From: Dillenia suffruticosa
Taxonomy: Eukaryota; Streptophyta; Magnoliopsida; Dilleniales; Dilleniaceae
Direction of reading: 5' to 3'
Assembly: GCA_033439265.1 (NCBI GenBank)
Contig: JAVTVX010000020.1
Location: 14,774,001-14,838,000, forward strand
DNA length: 64,000 nucleotides
This document shows positions 36,865 through 49,967 of this stretch, piece by piece. The first letter of the stretch is position 1, and each line of letters begins with the position of its first letter. The notes under the pieces were generated by a model. That model worked only from the letters and a program-made list of their open reading frames with translations, searched no databases and had not been told where the DNA came from. The translations under genes and the position numbers were made by a program.

Positions 36865-37355
36865 TAGTGGAAAATGAAGGAGGGTCTACCCATGAGAGTA
36901 GACCCGTCCCAAAATTCAAATGTTTGAATGTTGTGAGGGAGAAAGTGATTATTAGAAAAACCACCTCTCAACTCACTCATATACCAATGTGGAAAAAAAA
37001 CCTCCCCCTCTCTCTCAAGTCAAGGAATGCACATTCTTCTCCCTTGCTTTTTTTTGGGGTGACGAGAACAAACAAAAGAGAATAAACCATTTTTGTTTTT
37101 TTTTTAGGAAAATGGAGAAGCCCTTTTCATGGGAGAGAGAGAAAAAACTTATTCTTTAAAAGGAAAGGGCTTAAATTCATTAATCATTATCATCAAGGCA
37201 TTTGGATTGTGAACAGGAGAAGATGATCCAATTCGTGACATCTTCAAGACTAAGAATACCAAACCATCGAAAAAAGATAAGTGATTCTAATCCAATTTAG
37301 ATCTGATAATTTCTGCATGAAAAAAATTATTTGTTAGTTTATATAAAAACCTTCA
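36865..37355 (+). repeat. 5' LTR of the old copia element
   Basis: About 491 bases. It is clearly similar to 43881-44367, sharing for example CCTCCCCCTCTCTCTCAAGT, GGTGACGAGAACAAACAAAAG and CATCTTCAAGACTAAGAATA. It ends in CTTCA just before the primer-binding site. The canonical TG start appears mutated to TA. Confidence 0.85.
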
Positions 37356-37356
37356 T

Positions 37357-37370
37357 TGGTATCAGAGCCA
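37357..37370 (+). other. Primer-binding site (initiator Met tRNA)
   Basis: TGGTATCAGAGCCA, complementary to the 3' end of plant initiator methionine tRNA. It lies one base after the LTR, the standard copia arrangement. Confidence 0.9.
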
Positions 37371-39179
37371 TTTAGGATGTTTTCTGCATCTTTAGTTGGG
37401 TATTAAAAATGAAATATCTAGAATAATTTTCAAGGTTCATTAATGGCAATTTGAAATTGGTTTAATGGAATACTCTCAATTTTACACAGTAAGATACTTG
37501 TTGCATGAGAATGAAATCTGTAAATATATTGCGTTTCATGACATGCAACTTATATGGTTAGATTTTTCTTGAAAAATGCTTTCCAACCATATAAAGAATA
37601 CAAAAAATGGTTAAGAATTGAGAGAGATATGACCATTCGAAATTTGGATTGAAAACCATAAATTTGGAGAAGAAGAACAGTATCAGGCCAATTCTACTCT
37701 CGGTAGTAGTAAGTGAGATCCACCCCAGGCTAAAGACCTCTGATTAAAAATCCAAAAGTGCCATTGAATTCAGAGACATTGAAAATAGGGGGTAGCCAAA
37801 ATTTCGGAGCCATTAGGTGGCCGGAAGGCGGCCTGTGTAATTCACGCGCCACCTAAGAAGAGTGGGCGCGTATCCATTTTGACAACCCACTCCGGTGGCG
37901 CGTGGGGGAGCATGAAACCTCTGTTTCGGAGAAAATTTTCACCGGAACAAGTTTTTACTCCCTCTGAATTTTTCTGTTATTTTTAATTTATTTTTTAGAT
38001 TGAAAAAATAATTTTTATTAATTTTTGACTTAGAAACTGTATAAAATTACAGAAAAATTATTTTTGGTGCACAAAAAATTTTGAAAATTTTTATATGGCT
38101 AGAAAATTATTTTCTTAATTTTGACTACCAAGGTGAAGATTTGTTTTTCACTTACCATTTGTTTGAATTTTTTGCTTAATTATTTATATTTGAAAATTAG
38201 TTTTTGTAAAATAAAATTATTTTAAATTTGAGCAAATTTTTATAAAATAAATATTTTGAGATTTATTTTAATATTATGGTTGGCTGCGTGCCTAACCAAA
38301 TATTGTTATCAATTTCAGGTAAAATGGTGATAATCGGATTTTTTTTGAAAATCTTCCGGGCCGCTAGGGAGGGAAAGAGATTTGAGAAATTCAGAGCATT
38401 TGATGAAGTTGGGTCAAATATTAATTTACAGAATGGACCCATCTCATACTTTGCCATATCATTTGGAGATCATAAAAGTGAAATGTTTGGAACTTATTCA
38501 GTTAAATCTTGCCTTTTGGGGGGATGACGTGTACATACTGAGAAACTCTCTGTCTCCTTATTGAGCTAGCATAGTTGATGAGTTGATTGCTGAGAATGAG
38601 CGCATGATTCTGGATGATGTGAGATCGTTATTAATAAAAAAGTGGAAAATCAAAAATATACAGAGCCAATTAAGAAAAGGCTATCCCAAAATATAAGTAA
38701 TTCTCCACGAGCCATCAAGAGATTTGCACACAGGGATAGACTATCTAAGAGAATTATAAATATGGTATCCCGAATGAATTTGTCCTAAACGATATAGTTT
38801 ATTTATATGTTTTCTTTTACGTGTTATGACTGTTGGTTAGGAGCATGATCATGTAAAAGATGAACTTTTAATTTTTAAATGCAAAGTTTCTTTTTAGCAA
38901 TTATTGGCTTTATTTATTAAAGTGTATGATCATGTAGGCAAAAGAAAATTAGGATCTCTTAACTGAAAATTTGGATTGGTAGAATTTGAGTGATTCTCAC
39001 CTAAAATCTATTGAATTTTCTAATTTCAAATTAAATTTATGATAATGATGCATTAGGATCATAAATGATGATTGTGAATCTAGTAAATTTTCGATTCTAT
39101 ACCAAACGTTGATTTGTCATGAATGTTAATATTTTGAAATACAAAATTATGTGTGTAATATGAGCATTAGTGTCTACCC

Positions 39180-42100
39180 TCTTAAAAAACCAAACCATAG
39201 TCTCGAAATCCATTGGTGGAAATTTGAATAGAGATGACAAATTGAATGGCGACAATCATGAGATATGACGTCATAAAATTTGAAATGTGCTGAAAGAACA
39301 AGATACCTTGGACGGTATCAAACATGTCATTTAGGATCTTAGTGTAGGCAATGTTGCTCCGTAGAGGAGAGAACAAGAGGTTTACCATGTATGGAAAATG
39401 ATAGATTCCACTGTTCGTGCAACCCTAGTTAACTCTGTGATTAATGATATGATACCTGAGTGTGAGTAATATGTGATTGCTCATGATATTTGGGTATACC
39501 TCATGGTAAAACATGGAGGTACCAGTGACTTATGTTAGACAAATGCCCATAAAATTTGATACCTATGAAAGTGATATTGTCACAGTATCAAACAGTATTT
39601 AACGGTTATGTCTAATTAGAGAGTGGTAGTCAGCTGGTCATATTTTCTCTGATAAACAGAAAGTTTAAATCTTGATCCGATCCCTTGCTGCCAAGTGGGA
39701 GTACCTAAAGTCAGTTTGATTCACAATAATAGTGTGAAAACTTTCACGGATGTTGTTCGTCATGTTGAGCTTGAGGATGAGCGGCTTGGTGCTGTAAGAT
39801 CCACAACTAATGCTTTTGTTATAAAGTCTAGTTCAAATTAGAGTTTCGAACTCTAAGTATGAAATAGATTAAAACGAAAGCAAAAAAGGAAAGGAGAATG
39901 GAGAAAGATTACGAAAAAACAACTCTTGAAATAAGAATAGACTGAGAGACACTTGAAGATTTTCGTCGAATGTTTTCTAGTTGGAGATAGATCGGTGTGG
40001 AGAATAATGTAAAAAAAAAAAAAAAATGGATGTTAAAGAAACAGACACTTATAAATTGAAGTTACAAAGTAGCCAAATTTTCATTTTGCGTGATGTTCTC
40101 TACACGTTTGAAATACAATAAAATCTTATCTGTTCTTATTCTTTTGGAACTTAGTTATATTTTGAACTTTCAGAAAGATAACATGCATTTGCAACTGAAT
40201 GACATGTGTTGGTTCTGGACAATTTGCAACTTGTTTTATAATTTTACAATATAATGAATGAATATTTAACTATTAAGTTAGACTTTGTCATACTTGTAAA
40301 ATAATGAGAAAATCATTTGAAAAATCCATTTGGGTTGAATTTCATTGTTATTTTTCCATTCAAACATTTGTGGTTCAATGAGTATGAAGGCAAAAAGATA
40401 TGAAATTTTATATTTCATTACGTTCATAGATGACTTTACGTCATTTGGTTGTATTTATTTGATTTCTCGCAAGTCTGAAACACTTGAGTGTTTTAGACAT
40501 TATATGAGCAGATTAGAGAATCAAATGGACAAATGGTGTGAATATTTATCAGATCGAGTTAAGGATCTGTGTAACGAAAGCAATATAATCTGACATTTGA
40601 CTATTTCTTAAACACCTCAGTAAAGTCGTGTTGTAGTAAAAAGAAATATGACATTGTTGGATATGATAAAATCCATGATAGTGCAGGTTGACTTATCGAT
40701 TTCCTTTTGGGGAAATACCTTGTTAACTGCTGGTTATATTTTGAACAAACTACCTTCGAAATTAGTATCATTGATATTATATGAACTTTGAACTGATAAA
40801 AAGCCGATTCTGAGTAATTTCAGATTTTGGGGATCGGTCGTCTATTCCAATATGTTTGGAAAATTGGGTTTCCATAAAAGTCAAAGTATCTTTATAAGAT
40901 ACTCACACCAGTTTAAAAATTAAATGTTCATTGGTGAAAAAAAATAATACTGTAGCAAAGATTGAATCACGGATGTCATATTTTTTTGAAAAATGAATTT
41001 CCTAACACAAGTGACATGAAAGACATGAGTTTTTATTTGAATTAGTTGATTCAAACGATGGCTCTATCTATAGTGGATCATTGAAATGATTTGATCCTAG
41101 TGGGAGGGGTCCAAATTCTAACAATCCAACTAAATCACAAAATTCAAAAAACGTTAGGAAAAGTGTGTTCAAACATTATTTTGAGAATAAAGGGACACAT
41201 ATTTATTGTTACTCCAGAAGATGAAACATAGATTGGGCTCCATCTGATCCTTCCAAGGATGAGGGGATAAAAGCAATGGAAGAAAAAGAATTGGAGTTAT
41301 TGAGTTCTAATCATATATTGGGATTGGTTGAAGTTATATTGGGGCGCAAAATTATTGGAAACAAGTGAGTTCTCATAACTGAGTGTAGAATAGATGGAAC
41401 TATTGAGAGATAAAAGACTCAACTGGTAGTAAGAGATTACACTCTCTAAAAGGGTGTTGATTATGAGGAAACCCCTTCCTGGTAATGAGATTTATCTCCT
41501 TTTGCCTATTGTTGAAAATAGTGGATAATTTGGATTTAGAATTCGTCAGATGGACATGAAGACTGTCTTTCTCAGTTGAGAACTTGAGGAAGAAGTTTAT
41601 ATAGCACAACCAGAGGGTTTTGTCATTGAAGGCTAGGAAAACAAAGTATATAAATTGAGTAGATCAATTTATGCCTTTAAACAGTTTACTAGACAATGGT
41701 ATTTAAGATTTCACAAAGGTGTGATATCTTATGATTTCGTCATGATGGACGAAAACCATTGTACTGATGTTGAGATGTCCGATGATAATTTTGTAATTCT
41801 ATCTCTATATGTCGAGGACATATTATTAGTCCCGAATAATAATGAGTATGTCCTTCAGATCTTGAAATGGTTGTATTCCAATTTTGAGATGAAGGATATG
41901 GGTTAAGACAGATTGGGAATTAAAACCTATAAAGATAGTTCCGAGAGATTATTTTGATCATCTCAGGAGTCTCATATTATAAAGACTTTAAAACAATACA
42001 AAATTTAAAACTCTGATCCCATTAATACTCTTGCGGCTAAAGGCGATAGTTCAAGCGATATAATACCCTAAAACTCTTGATAAATAAATGAAATGTTTAG

Positions 42101-42740
42101 AATATAACATATTATCATAGTTGGAAGCTTAAAGTACACTATGATATGTACTTGTCCCGATATTTGTCATGCTATGAATTTGGTCAGCAGGTATCCGTCT
42201 AATTCAGAAAATAATGATTGTATTGATGTGAATAGGATATTGAAATACCTGAATGGAATTGCAGATTATTTACTTTATAATTAAGGAAACAATCTGGTAT
42301 TGAAATGATATATGATAGTGATTCGCGAGATGATTTAGATGAAAGAAAATCTACATCTGGTTAAGTTTGCTTGCTCAATGATAGCGCTATCTGATGGACT
42401 AGCAAGAAACAAACCTGTGGATCTCTTTCTACAGTGAAAGTAGACTTTGAGATCTGTACTTTCACAGTTCAAGAGATATTTGGTTATATATAGATTTTTT
42501 ACAATATTTGGAAGTAGTAAACAATTCAGTGGGAGTTATCACTTAGTGACAATAAGTCAGCTGTTGTCTACGCTAAAAACTCCAAATATGATGGCAAAAC
42601 TAAACGTATAGATACAAAAATCAATCTTGTTAAAAACATGATTGAAAAGAGGGAAATGACACTGAAATGCATGTCTACGCATTTTATGGTAACTGATCAG
42701 TTTACAAAGCCAACACCTAAAGACACGTTTGTGTGATATG
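39180..42740 (+). pseudogene. gag-pol of the old copia element, heavily decayed
   Basis: Blocks recognised in order: gag DKLNGDNHEI (about 39232); integrase YFITFIDDFTSFGCIYLISR (about 40400-40470); an RT segment SIYAFKQFTRQWYLRFHKG (about 41660-41720); YVEDILL, a mutated YVDD box (about 41808); and RNase H SKKQTC (about 42405). Stops and frameshifts are everywhere. Each block aligns with the same part of the young element. Confidence 0.9.
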
Positions 42741-43880
42741 TTGGTTTCTTGAGTTGTATAGATTATATTATGATAGTACTGTGATTGTGATTGTAATCAT
42801 ATACAGAATATATATATGATGTAATGCTCATATTCGATAACATTTGAATTTTGTTTTTGTATCCAAAATTCTAATATCTAAGTTAAAAGTATGTTGGATA
42901 AGTTTTGAGATTGGCTCTCTTACACGAACAATTGCATCTAATATCTGTGTGATATGTAGAGATGAGATTGTGTTAATTTGCGGTGGATTAACATACATAT
43001 ATGCCGTCTTAGTTAAATACTAAGATGAGATTACCAATTGATATACATATATGGTAATCAAAATGGATTCCCCACAATCCATTGGACTTGTCGAATAGTC
43101 AGGTATGAGTTTTCCTTGATATTGTGAGATTTTTTGAGAACTTGTAAGAAAGAAAACTCAGGTCAAGTGTTGTGTACACTTGGACTAAAACCTATACGAT
43201 GCTTTATTTTTAGAAACAAGACATACGCTTTCAGATGGGAAGATAGTGTATCGTAACACGTGTTTAATATCATATGTGCTTATGTGACCATATGGATAAT
43301 GAGATGGTGTATCCCTCTTCATCTCATTATGTGAAACTCAGAGGTTTAAATAAAATCTCAATTTATACTCTTAGAACTTTTGTTTGTCTCTTGAAATTTT
43401 ATCTTGGTATTACTACTTTAGCATGTCATCAATTAATCATGATTGATTCGGTTTGGCGGTATATATCTAGGAAAACAGTTAAAATAAAGTTGAAAATTAG
43501 TAGTACGAAAGGAAAACTGTTTTTGACCGATACATTGCTCTGTATTCACTCACCGGTCAATTATGTCTATGACTTAGTGTTTAGAGATGTAATTGTGAAT
43601 ACATGAATGGACTTGAGTCAAGTATACTCTTGCATTATTTTGAGAGATGAGAGATTCGTTAACTATATCCAGTAAAAGAGGTCTGGGGTATAGCAAGATA
43701 GGATATCCTCATCACCACATTAACGATGAGCTGTTATATATCTTTAACCAGTGTATAGCTCTAAAGCTCTTGTTATTCTCGCAGGTCACATGATTCATTT
43801 GCTTGTATTCAATTGGTGATATTCAATTGTAATAATCATGTTATGTATGTGAGTCTAGCCCCTCATGTGCGAATGGAAAA

Positions 43881-44367
43881 TGTTGAAAATGGAGGCGGGT
43901 CTGCCCATGAGGGTAGACCCACCCCAACATTTAAATGTTTGAATGTTGTGAGGGAGAGAGTGGTTATTGAAAAAACCACCCCTCAACTCACTCATGTGCC
44001 AACGTGGAAAAAAAAAAACCTCCCCCTCTCTCTCAAGTCAGGGAATGCACATTCTTCTCCCTTGCTTTTTTTTTGGGGTGACGAGAACAAACAAAAGTGA
44101 ATAAGCCATTTTTGTTTTTTTTTTTTAAGAAAATGGGTTCATGGCAGAGAGAGAAAAAACTTATTCTTTAAAAGGAAATGACTTAAATTTGTTGATCATT
44201 ATCACCAAGGTATTTGGATTGTGAATAAGAGAAAGTGATCCAATTCGTGACATCTTCAAGACTAAGAATACCAAACCGTCAGAAAGAGTTAAGTGATTCT
44301 AACCCAATTTAGATTCGACAATTTTCACATGAGAAAAATTATTTGTTGGTTTATATGAAAACCTTCA
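43881..44367 (+). repeat. 3' LTR of the old copia element
   Basis: Starts TGTTGAAAATGG after an altered purine tract (GAATGGAAAA) and ends ACCTTCA. It is about 487 bases long. It is the partner of 36865-37355 and visibly divergent from it. Confidence 0.85.
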
Positions 44368-44399
44368 GTCCTTAAGGAATTGACGGTCCTTAAGGAATT

Positions 44400-46560
44400 G
44401 CCCACCCAACATACTAAGTCCTGAGCTTTCGAGTTATGGGGAATCAAAACAGTCTACATCTCCTCCACAAGAGTCTCCTTAAGAAGGGCAATGATACCAG
44501 AAACATCCAATTGCCTATCTAGAATAATAACTGATGCACCTGTGAAATTGCAAAGGAGCCCAAAACTGCTCTAATGACCTTCATCATTCTCCAACCCAAT
44601 GATGCTCTCAAAAGCTAATATCCTTATCAAATTCTTTTAAATTGAGTGGTCGATTATTCTATCTCCTTAACTGGAGGTGCTCTGAAAATGAAGAAAAAGT
44701 ATTTGCCAGAGCAAACCCCTCAATGGATTCCATAGTACTCGGATTGGATTAATCGGGTAAATTTCAGATATCGGTTGGTGAAAACAAAAAAGGGATTCCC
44801 GAATTTGTAAAAGAGAAATTCCTCCGCCAGAGATATTTATTCTTGAGAACTTTGCACCAAAGGGCCGAATCCGATGACAACAAAAGGCATGATTAGCATT
44901 CCGAGTCTTACAAATTCTTAATCTACCCACATTTTTTGGCTGATACACTAAATCCAAAACTTACAAATTCCCAATCTACCCACTTCTTTCAATTGACACA
45001 CTAAATCCTATCGAATTGCATGAGTTCATTGAGCCCCTTCAAAGTCCCCCCAAAAGGAATTGGTGATTAAGTTTATCAAGCTGAGCACAAATCGATTTAG
45101 GGAATCAAACTGGCAGCAAAACATAGACAGGAGTTGTTGATGTTACTCTCTGAATAATTTTATTTTGTTAGCAACACTCAAAGTCTTTGATTTCTACTCG
45201 AAGATCTTATTTTGAACCTGGTCTACCAAATACTAATACTGAGTTCTACTAACATAACCATGTGAGATAGGAACCCCTGATACCTCCCAAGATCCTCTGT
45301 TAGATGAAATTGACTTTGGGAGGCCAGGCACCTGTTCAAGGACAACGAAGCTTAGGGGAAACAAATATTTTGGACTTGCACGGATTTAGAATCAAACAAC
45401 TACTCTAGTCTCGAAGGCAGTCCATAATTGTGGACATTACACAAGGTTAGCATTTGCAAACAACAGAAAGTCATTAGTGAAGAATAAATGAGAGATGGTA
45501 GGTCTTGTACAAGAGGTGCAGATTGGAGTCCATGAGCACTCGTTCACCTTAGGTTAAATCATGTAAGAAACTTTCTCCATAATGAGGAAAAATGGTTAGG
45601 AGATAATGGGTCACCTTAGTGCAATCCTTTCCCTAAGGCAAAATTGGGTAGAACCTCCTCTGCCAGAGCAATAAAGACTAAGCATGAGTAACTGCAAACA
45701 TAATCAATCGATTCAATTGATCCAAGACCCGGAAGTCGCATAAGATTTGGCCCAGAAAAGGTCGGTCCACACTATCATGGGCTGTGCAAATCAACCTTCA
45801 AAGCCATTCTCCAACAGACTCCTCTAAAACTACAAAGGAAATGCACAATTTCTTACATAATAATGATATTGTCTAAAGGAATTCGCTCCGATAGGAAACT
45901 ACTCTGAAAGGGACACACCACCTTCTGCACGATAGGATATAGTTGCTAACCAACACCTTGTCAAGGAATTTATACTCCATATTTAGCAAACTAATAGGTT
46001 GGAATTCATGCAATCCACTCAGACAAATCGTCTTTGGAATTAGGACAATAAGTGCCTATAGGAAATCTGTTGGAAAAAAGTCATCTTGAAAAACCTTTCT
46101 AACAAACTGATTTAGATCACAGTGAGTTATGCCCCAAAATTTCTGGTAGTACAACAGTTGGATGCTATGAGAACCTAGAACTTTAATCCCTTTCATAGAA
46201 AAAACCACTGTCCAAATCTTTGAAAGCTCAATTGGACCACTCAATAAATTTGATCTTTTGAATCGATAGTCGTTTGCCAATTCCTATACTCAAACAACAT
46301 ACCTCAGAGAGAATCTCTCGCAAGTAACTCCTATAAAGTAGGAAGTCACATGTTTTTTAAGCTGGAGTTGATCATAATATATTCCCTATTAATCTCCAAT
46401 TGAGAAATCCTATTTCTATTGTGATGAATAAAAATAGATATATAGTAAAACTAGAAGTTTCGATCCCCTTGGCAAAAGCACAAAATCTTGGATTTCAGAT
46501 AACAAAGGTTTCCTTTATATCAAGAACTCGGTGATACTTCTCCAATAGTCGACTCTCTAA
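44400..46560 (-). pseudogene. L1-type LINE reverse transcriptase remnant
   Basis: Read on the minus strand: RNRISQLEINREYI-like sequence (about 46420-46380); the pre-RT segment ending in HCDLNQFVRKVF (about 46120-46085); RT motif ALIVLIPKTICLSGLHEFQP with ISLLNMEYKFLDK (about 46060-45965); a zf-RVT-like block VYQPKNVGRLRICKTRNANH (about 44950-44885); and a weak RNase H-like tail (about 44590-44400). Many stops are present. It is 5'-truncated, with no endonuclease seen. Confidence 0.8.
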
Positions 46561-47054
46561 TCGACGCAATAAAACTGAACAATCATAACCCAAAAATTTG
46601 AATACCACACAACCTGGCCTTGAGACAATACTTTCCACACAACCCGCAAATGGACAAATAGCAGTTTCACTAAGTCAGAAATATGCTCACAAAAAGGAAA
46701 GGCTGATTTTTTATCCTCTTTTTTTTTATTTATTTTTTTCTTCCCAACTTGTTCATTTAAGTAGGCAATTAATCTTCGTGAAATTTATTAAATGATCAAA
46801 TTATTAGATATAGTGTTTGGCCATAATTGGCTCAACTCAATCGAGGTAAATTTGAACATGATTTGTAGGCTTATTTGCAAAGTTGAGTCTCGACTTACTT
46901 GGGTTCATTTAGAAATTAGACGAGCTCGAACACTCCGATTTGTGAATTGGCAACCCTTCACAAACTAAGAGGCACGATTTTGCATTGGATTGTGTATTTG
47001 AATAATCGGGAGTATTTTTAGACTTCCCGTCACTTGAACAAATCACAAACTCTA
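46561..47054. other. Intergenic, nothing recognised
   Basis: AT-rich DNA between the L1 remnant and the young copia element. The left copy of the CTCTA target duplication lies at 47050-47054. Confidence 0.7.
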
Positions 47055-47489
47055 TGTTGTGTAATGCCCACGTGGGGCTATTTTAAATTTCAAAACAAAG
47101 GGGGTAATGGGTAGTTACCCATTACCCCACTCTCCCCTAATTTCACTCTCCAAATAACTCCTACGGGAGTTATGATTCAAAAAGACAAAGAAAACAAAAA
47201 GTTAAGTTTGATGATGAAGAACATCAAGTGAGATTATTTTATATTACGAGAGGTGAATTCCGATCAACGAAAAATCACCGGGTTAAGGGTTGGATCGTTG
47301 TGGTATCGTGTTAATAGTTCATCTTACGTAACTATCATCCCGACTGCGAGTTGCTGCAGTTCCAAGTTTGCGGTTTCCGAAATTATTCGAATCACCGATT
47401 AAGGTACACCGTAAACTTTATCTCTTACGATTCTAAAAAATTGTTTAATTATTGCTTCCGTTGCGTGATTGAGTCACCATAATCTAACA
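47055..47489 (+). repeat. 5' LTR of the young copia element
   Basis: TGTTGTGTAATG...ATCTAACA, 435 bases. It contains a perfect inverted repeat of 13-base arms with a 2-base loop at 47101-47128, present unchanged in the 3' LTR. Confidence 0.97.
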
Positions 47490-47490
47490 T

Positions 47491-47504
47491 TGGTATCAGA
47501 GCCA
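47491..47504 (+). other. Primer-binding site (initiator Met tRNA)
   Basis: TGGTATCAGAGCCA, one base after the 5' LTR. It is identical to the site in the old element at 37357. Confidence 0.95.
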
Positions 47505-48581
47505 GGTTAGATATATTTTTTAAATAATTTTTTCGGAATTTAATTTGGGTATAAAAATATAGGGTATAAAATTTGAGGTTCGGATCACGAATGAATTTCG
47601 TGAATCCGATTATACCACTGTGTTACCCAACTCACGTAGAACACGAAAATAATTTTTTCGTAATTTTCTGAGCACGATAGGGCTAAGAAAATTCCGGTTG
47701 AAGTATTCGGCCGTGAATAGTGATCGAACCCTTCATCACCAAATTTGACGAGTTTTAAGTCAGATCAGAGCATGAAAATGGTAGATCTGTGTTTGCCTCT
47801 CCCAGATCTACATTTTGATATATATATTGCATGTTGTTTATACCGGACTGTGAGGATTTCGGAGACGGGTTGAAAAAACCCGGTTGCAGACATCTTCGGG
47901 CGAAGACGAAGGCCCAACAGTGCGGCGCGTGCACAACACGCGCGCAGAGGCGCGTCTGTGCAACAGCTGTTGGGCACGTGTTCCTCACGCGTGCGTAGGC
48001 GCGTGAGGCCAACCGGTCCAGACCAGGTCTGGACCGAACCGGGTCAGACCCGACCGTTACCCGGGATCCAAACCGGAATCCGGGTTCCGACCTGAGCCCG
48101 CATCCGGATCCGACCCGGGTGAAATGGGTTGCGCGCGTGCAGGCGCGTGGCCCATGCACCCCCGCGTGAGGCGTGTGGGCTCACACGCACAGAGCGCGTG
48201 CAGGCGCGTGCCTCACGCGCTGGGCGTCCTGCACGCGCCAGGCGCCTTCCCCCGCGCGTGAGAGTTCGTGGGACGCGCCGCCGGGGTCCGGTGGTGCGTG
48301 AACCCTCATGGCGGCGCGTAGCTGTCTAAAAAATTGGATTTTTCTAATTTTTTGGGGGATTTGTGATAAAAGGTGACATTTGTGGGTCTTTTATGCACCG
48401 TATCCCAGTCCGAATGGTGAGAGGCAATCCCAGATTGTGGTGTATGGTGTCCGTTGACTCATACGCTCGTCTTGGATCTGTACTCGAATCATTTTGGCTT
48501 TGATGATTCGTAGGGTGCATAAAATTATTAATTTAAGCATCAATTGTCACTAATGTCCTTCTTTTACTGTGTGACAGAGAC
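47505..48581 (+). other. Copia leader with GC-rich motif cluster
   Basis: A noncoding leader of 1077 bases between the primer-binding site and gag. From 47880 to 48310 it turns sharply GC-rich and carries seven exact GCGCGTG words, several within GCGCGTGCAGGCGCGTG. It also has CCGG/GGATCC-type words at 48015-48120. Open frames on either strand here are a by-product of the base composition. Confidence 0.7.
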
Positions 48582-49967
48582 ATGGCTGCTACGAAGACTG
48601 TCGTTCTAGATCTCGTTAAGGGAGATAAACTGAACGGTAACAATTATGATATTTGGCACCGAAAGGTTCAGTTTGTTTTCGAGGAACAAGAACTCGGGGA
48701 AGTTCTTAAGAACGAGATGGTGGATCCCGGGGAGGGTACCACTGCACAAGCACGACAGGATCAGGAGGTATATCGTGCTTGGAAAAAGAAGGATAGCCAA
48801 GCGAGGGTAATCCTTCTTAGCTGCATGCACGATGAACTGATTCCGATTTACAAGCAGTATCCTACTGCACAGTCGATCTGGCATGCTCTCAAAGAGCAAT
48901 ATGGCGCCCCGTCAGCTCCTAAGGTGAGGATGCTGACCTATAAGTTCATCACTTATAAGAAGAGGCATGATCATACAATGAAACAACATTTAATGCACAT
49001 GTCGAGTATGATCGCTTCTCTGAAGAATATGGGGGAGCCAATGTCTAATGAGCTTCAGGTACTGGGTGTGATCCAGTCCTTGCCTGACTCCTGGGATGTG
49101 GTTAAGACCTATCTCACACACACTGAGAGTATTCATACTTTCATGGACGTGAGTAGGCACTGTGAGCTCGAGGAGGAGCGTCAGGAGGTGGCTAGGTCTT
49201 CTTCTGCACATGCTAATTTTGCGGAGTCGAGTAAGGGCTCCCGGGGTTTAAAGCGCAAGTGGCGCAAGCATGAGAAGAAGGCCAAAGGCCAAGGTAAGAA
49301 GAAGCAACCTGCCAAGATCGACGACAAAGGACAGAAGCGTAAGAAGAAGGAGCTCGATAAGAGCAAAGTTCAATGCTATGTTTGTGGCAAGTTTGGGCAT
49401 TTCGCACGCGAGTGTGGCGAGCGAAAGGTATGTCCTTCTTCTTTACATGGTTTGAGTTACGTGTCATCTAGTGTGATGCTCATTAACTCTTCTCCTTTGT
49501 GGATTGTAGACTCAGGAGCCACGGACCATGTAGCTCGGGACAGGAGCGCATACATGGAGTTCCGCCGTTTAAGTCCCCAGACGAGGAGGCTGTACGTGGG
49601 GAATGGAGCATTCGTGGAAGTGAAAGGGATTGGCACTTGCAAGCTATTGCTACGAAGTGACCAAGTCTTATATATTCATGATGTTTTGTATGCTCCTGAG
49701 ATTAGGCGGAATCTAGTATCTGTCCGATATTTAGATTTGTTAGGATATTCAGTGTTGCTGGGAAACTCTAGAGTTTCCATTACTTATGACAGTACTTTAA
49801 TTTGTTCCGGTTTAGTCCATGAGGGACTTTATGTACTGGATATGATTTCATGTTATGAGACTTATTATTCTTCTACTATTGCTTTTGCATCTGATAGTGT
49901 AGTGGATGATGTGAATGTATGGCATAGTAGGCTTGGCCACATAGGGCAAGAGAGGAGGCCCGGTTAG
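48582..49967 (+). CDS. Copia gag, protease and start of integrase
   Basis: An open frame of 461 codons from ATG 48582. The N-terminal gag contains GDKLNGNNYDIWHRK. A basic Lys/Arg-rich linker precedes a CCHC zinc knuckle, CYVCGKFGHFAREC (about 49375-49416). The aspartic protease active site is WIVDSGATDH (about 49500). The integrase N-terminal histidines begin at WHSRLGH just before the frame is lost. The TAG at 49965-49967 is reached only after a frame change. Gag and protease look intact, and the polyprotein would otherwise continue into the downstream frame. Confidence 0.9.
   Translation: MAATKTVVLDLVKGDKLNGNNYDIWHRKVQFVFEEQELGEVLKNEMVDPGEGTTAQARQDQEVYRAWKKKDSQARVILLSCMHDELIPIYKQYPTAQSIWHALKEQYGAPSAPKVRMLTYKFITYKKRHDHTMKQHLMHMSSMIASLKNMGEPMSNELQVLGVIQSLPDSWDVVKTYLTHTESIHTFMDVSRHCELEEERQEVARSSSAHANFAESSKGSRGLKRKWRKHEKKAKGQGKKKQPAKIDDKGQKRKKKELDKSKVQCYVCGKFGHFARECGERKVCPSSLHGLSYVSSSVMLINSSPLWIVDSGATDHVARDRSAYMEFRRLSPQTRRLYVGNGAFVEVKGIGTCKLLLRSDQVLYIHDVLYAPEIRRNLVSVRYLDLLGYSVLLGNSRVSITYDSTLICSGLVHEGLYVLDMISCYETYYSSTIAFASDSVVDDVNVWHSRLGHIGQERRPG

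Larger units (their letters stand above)
36865..44367 (+). mobile_element. Old Ty1/copia retrotransposon with both LTRs
   Basis: A 7.5-kb element with recognisable LTRs (36865-37355 and 43881-44367), a primer-binding site directly after the 5' LTR and a decayed gag-pol. The flanks GTTCT (36860-36864) and GTCCT (44368-44372) match at 4 of 5. Residual protein blocks match those of the young element at 47055-54185, so both belong to one copia lineage. This copy is much older, with many stops and frame changes. Confidence 0.9.

Noticed and set aside
47755..48159. 134-codon minus-strand frame in the copia leader
   Set aside because: An Arg/Ala/Pro-rich product of the GC-rich motif cluster, antisense to the element and with no family resemblance.
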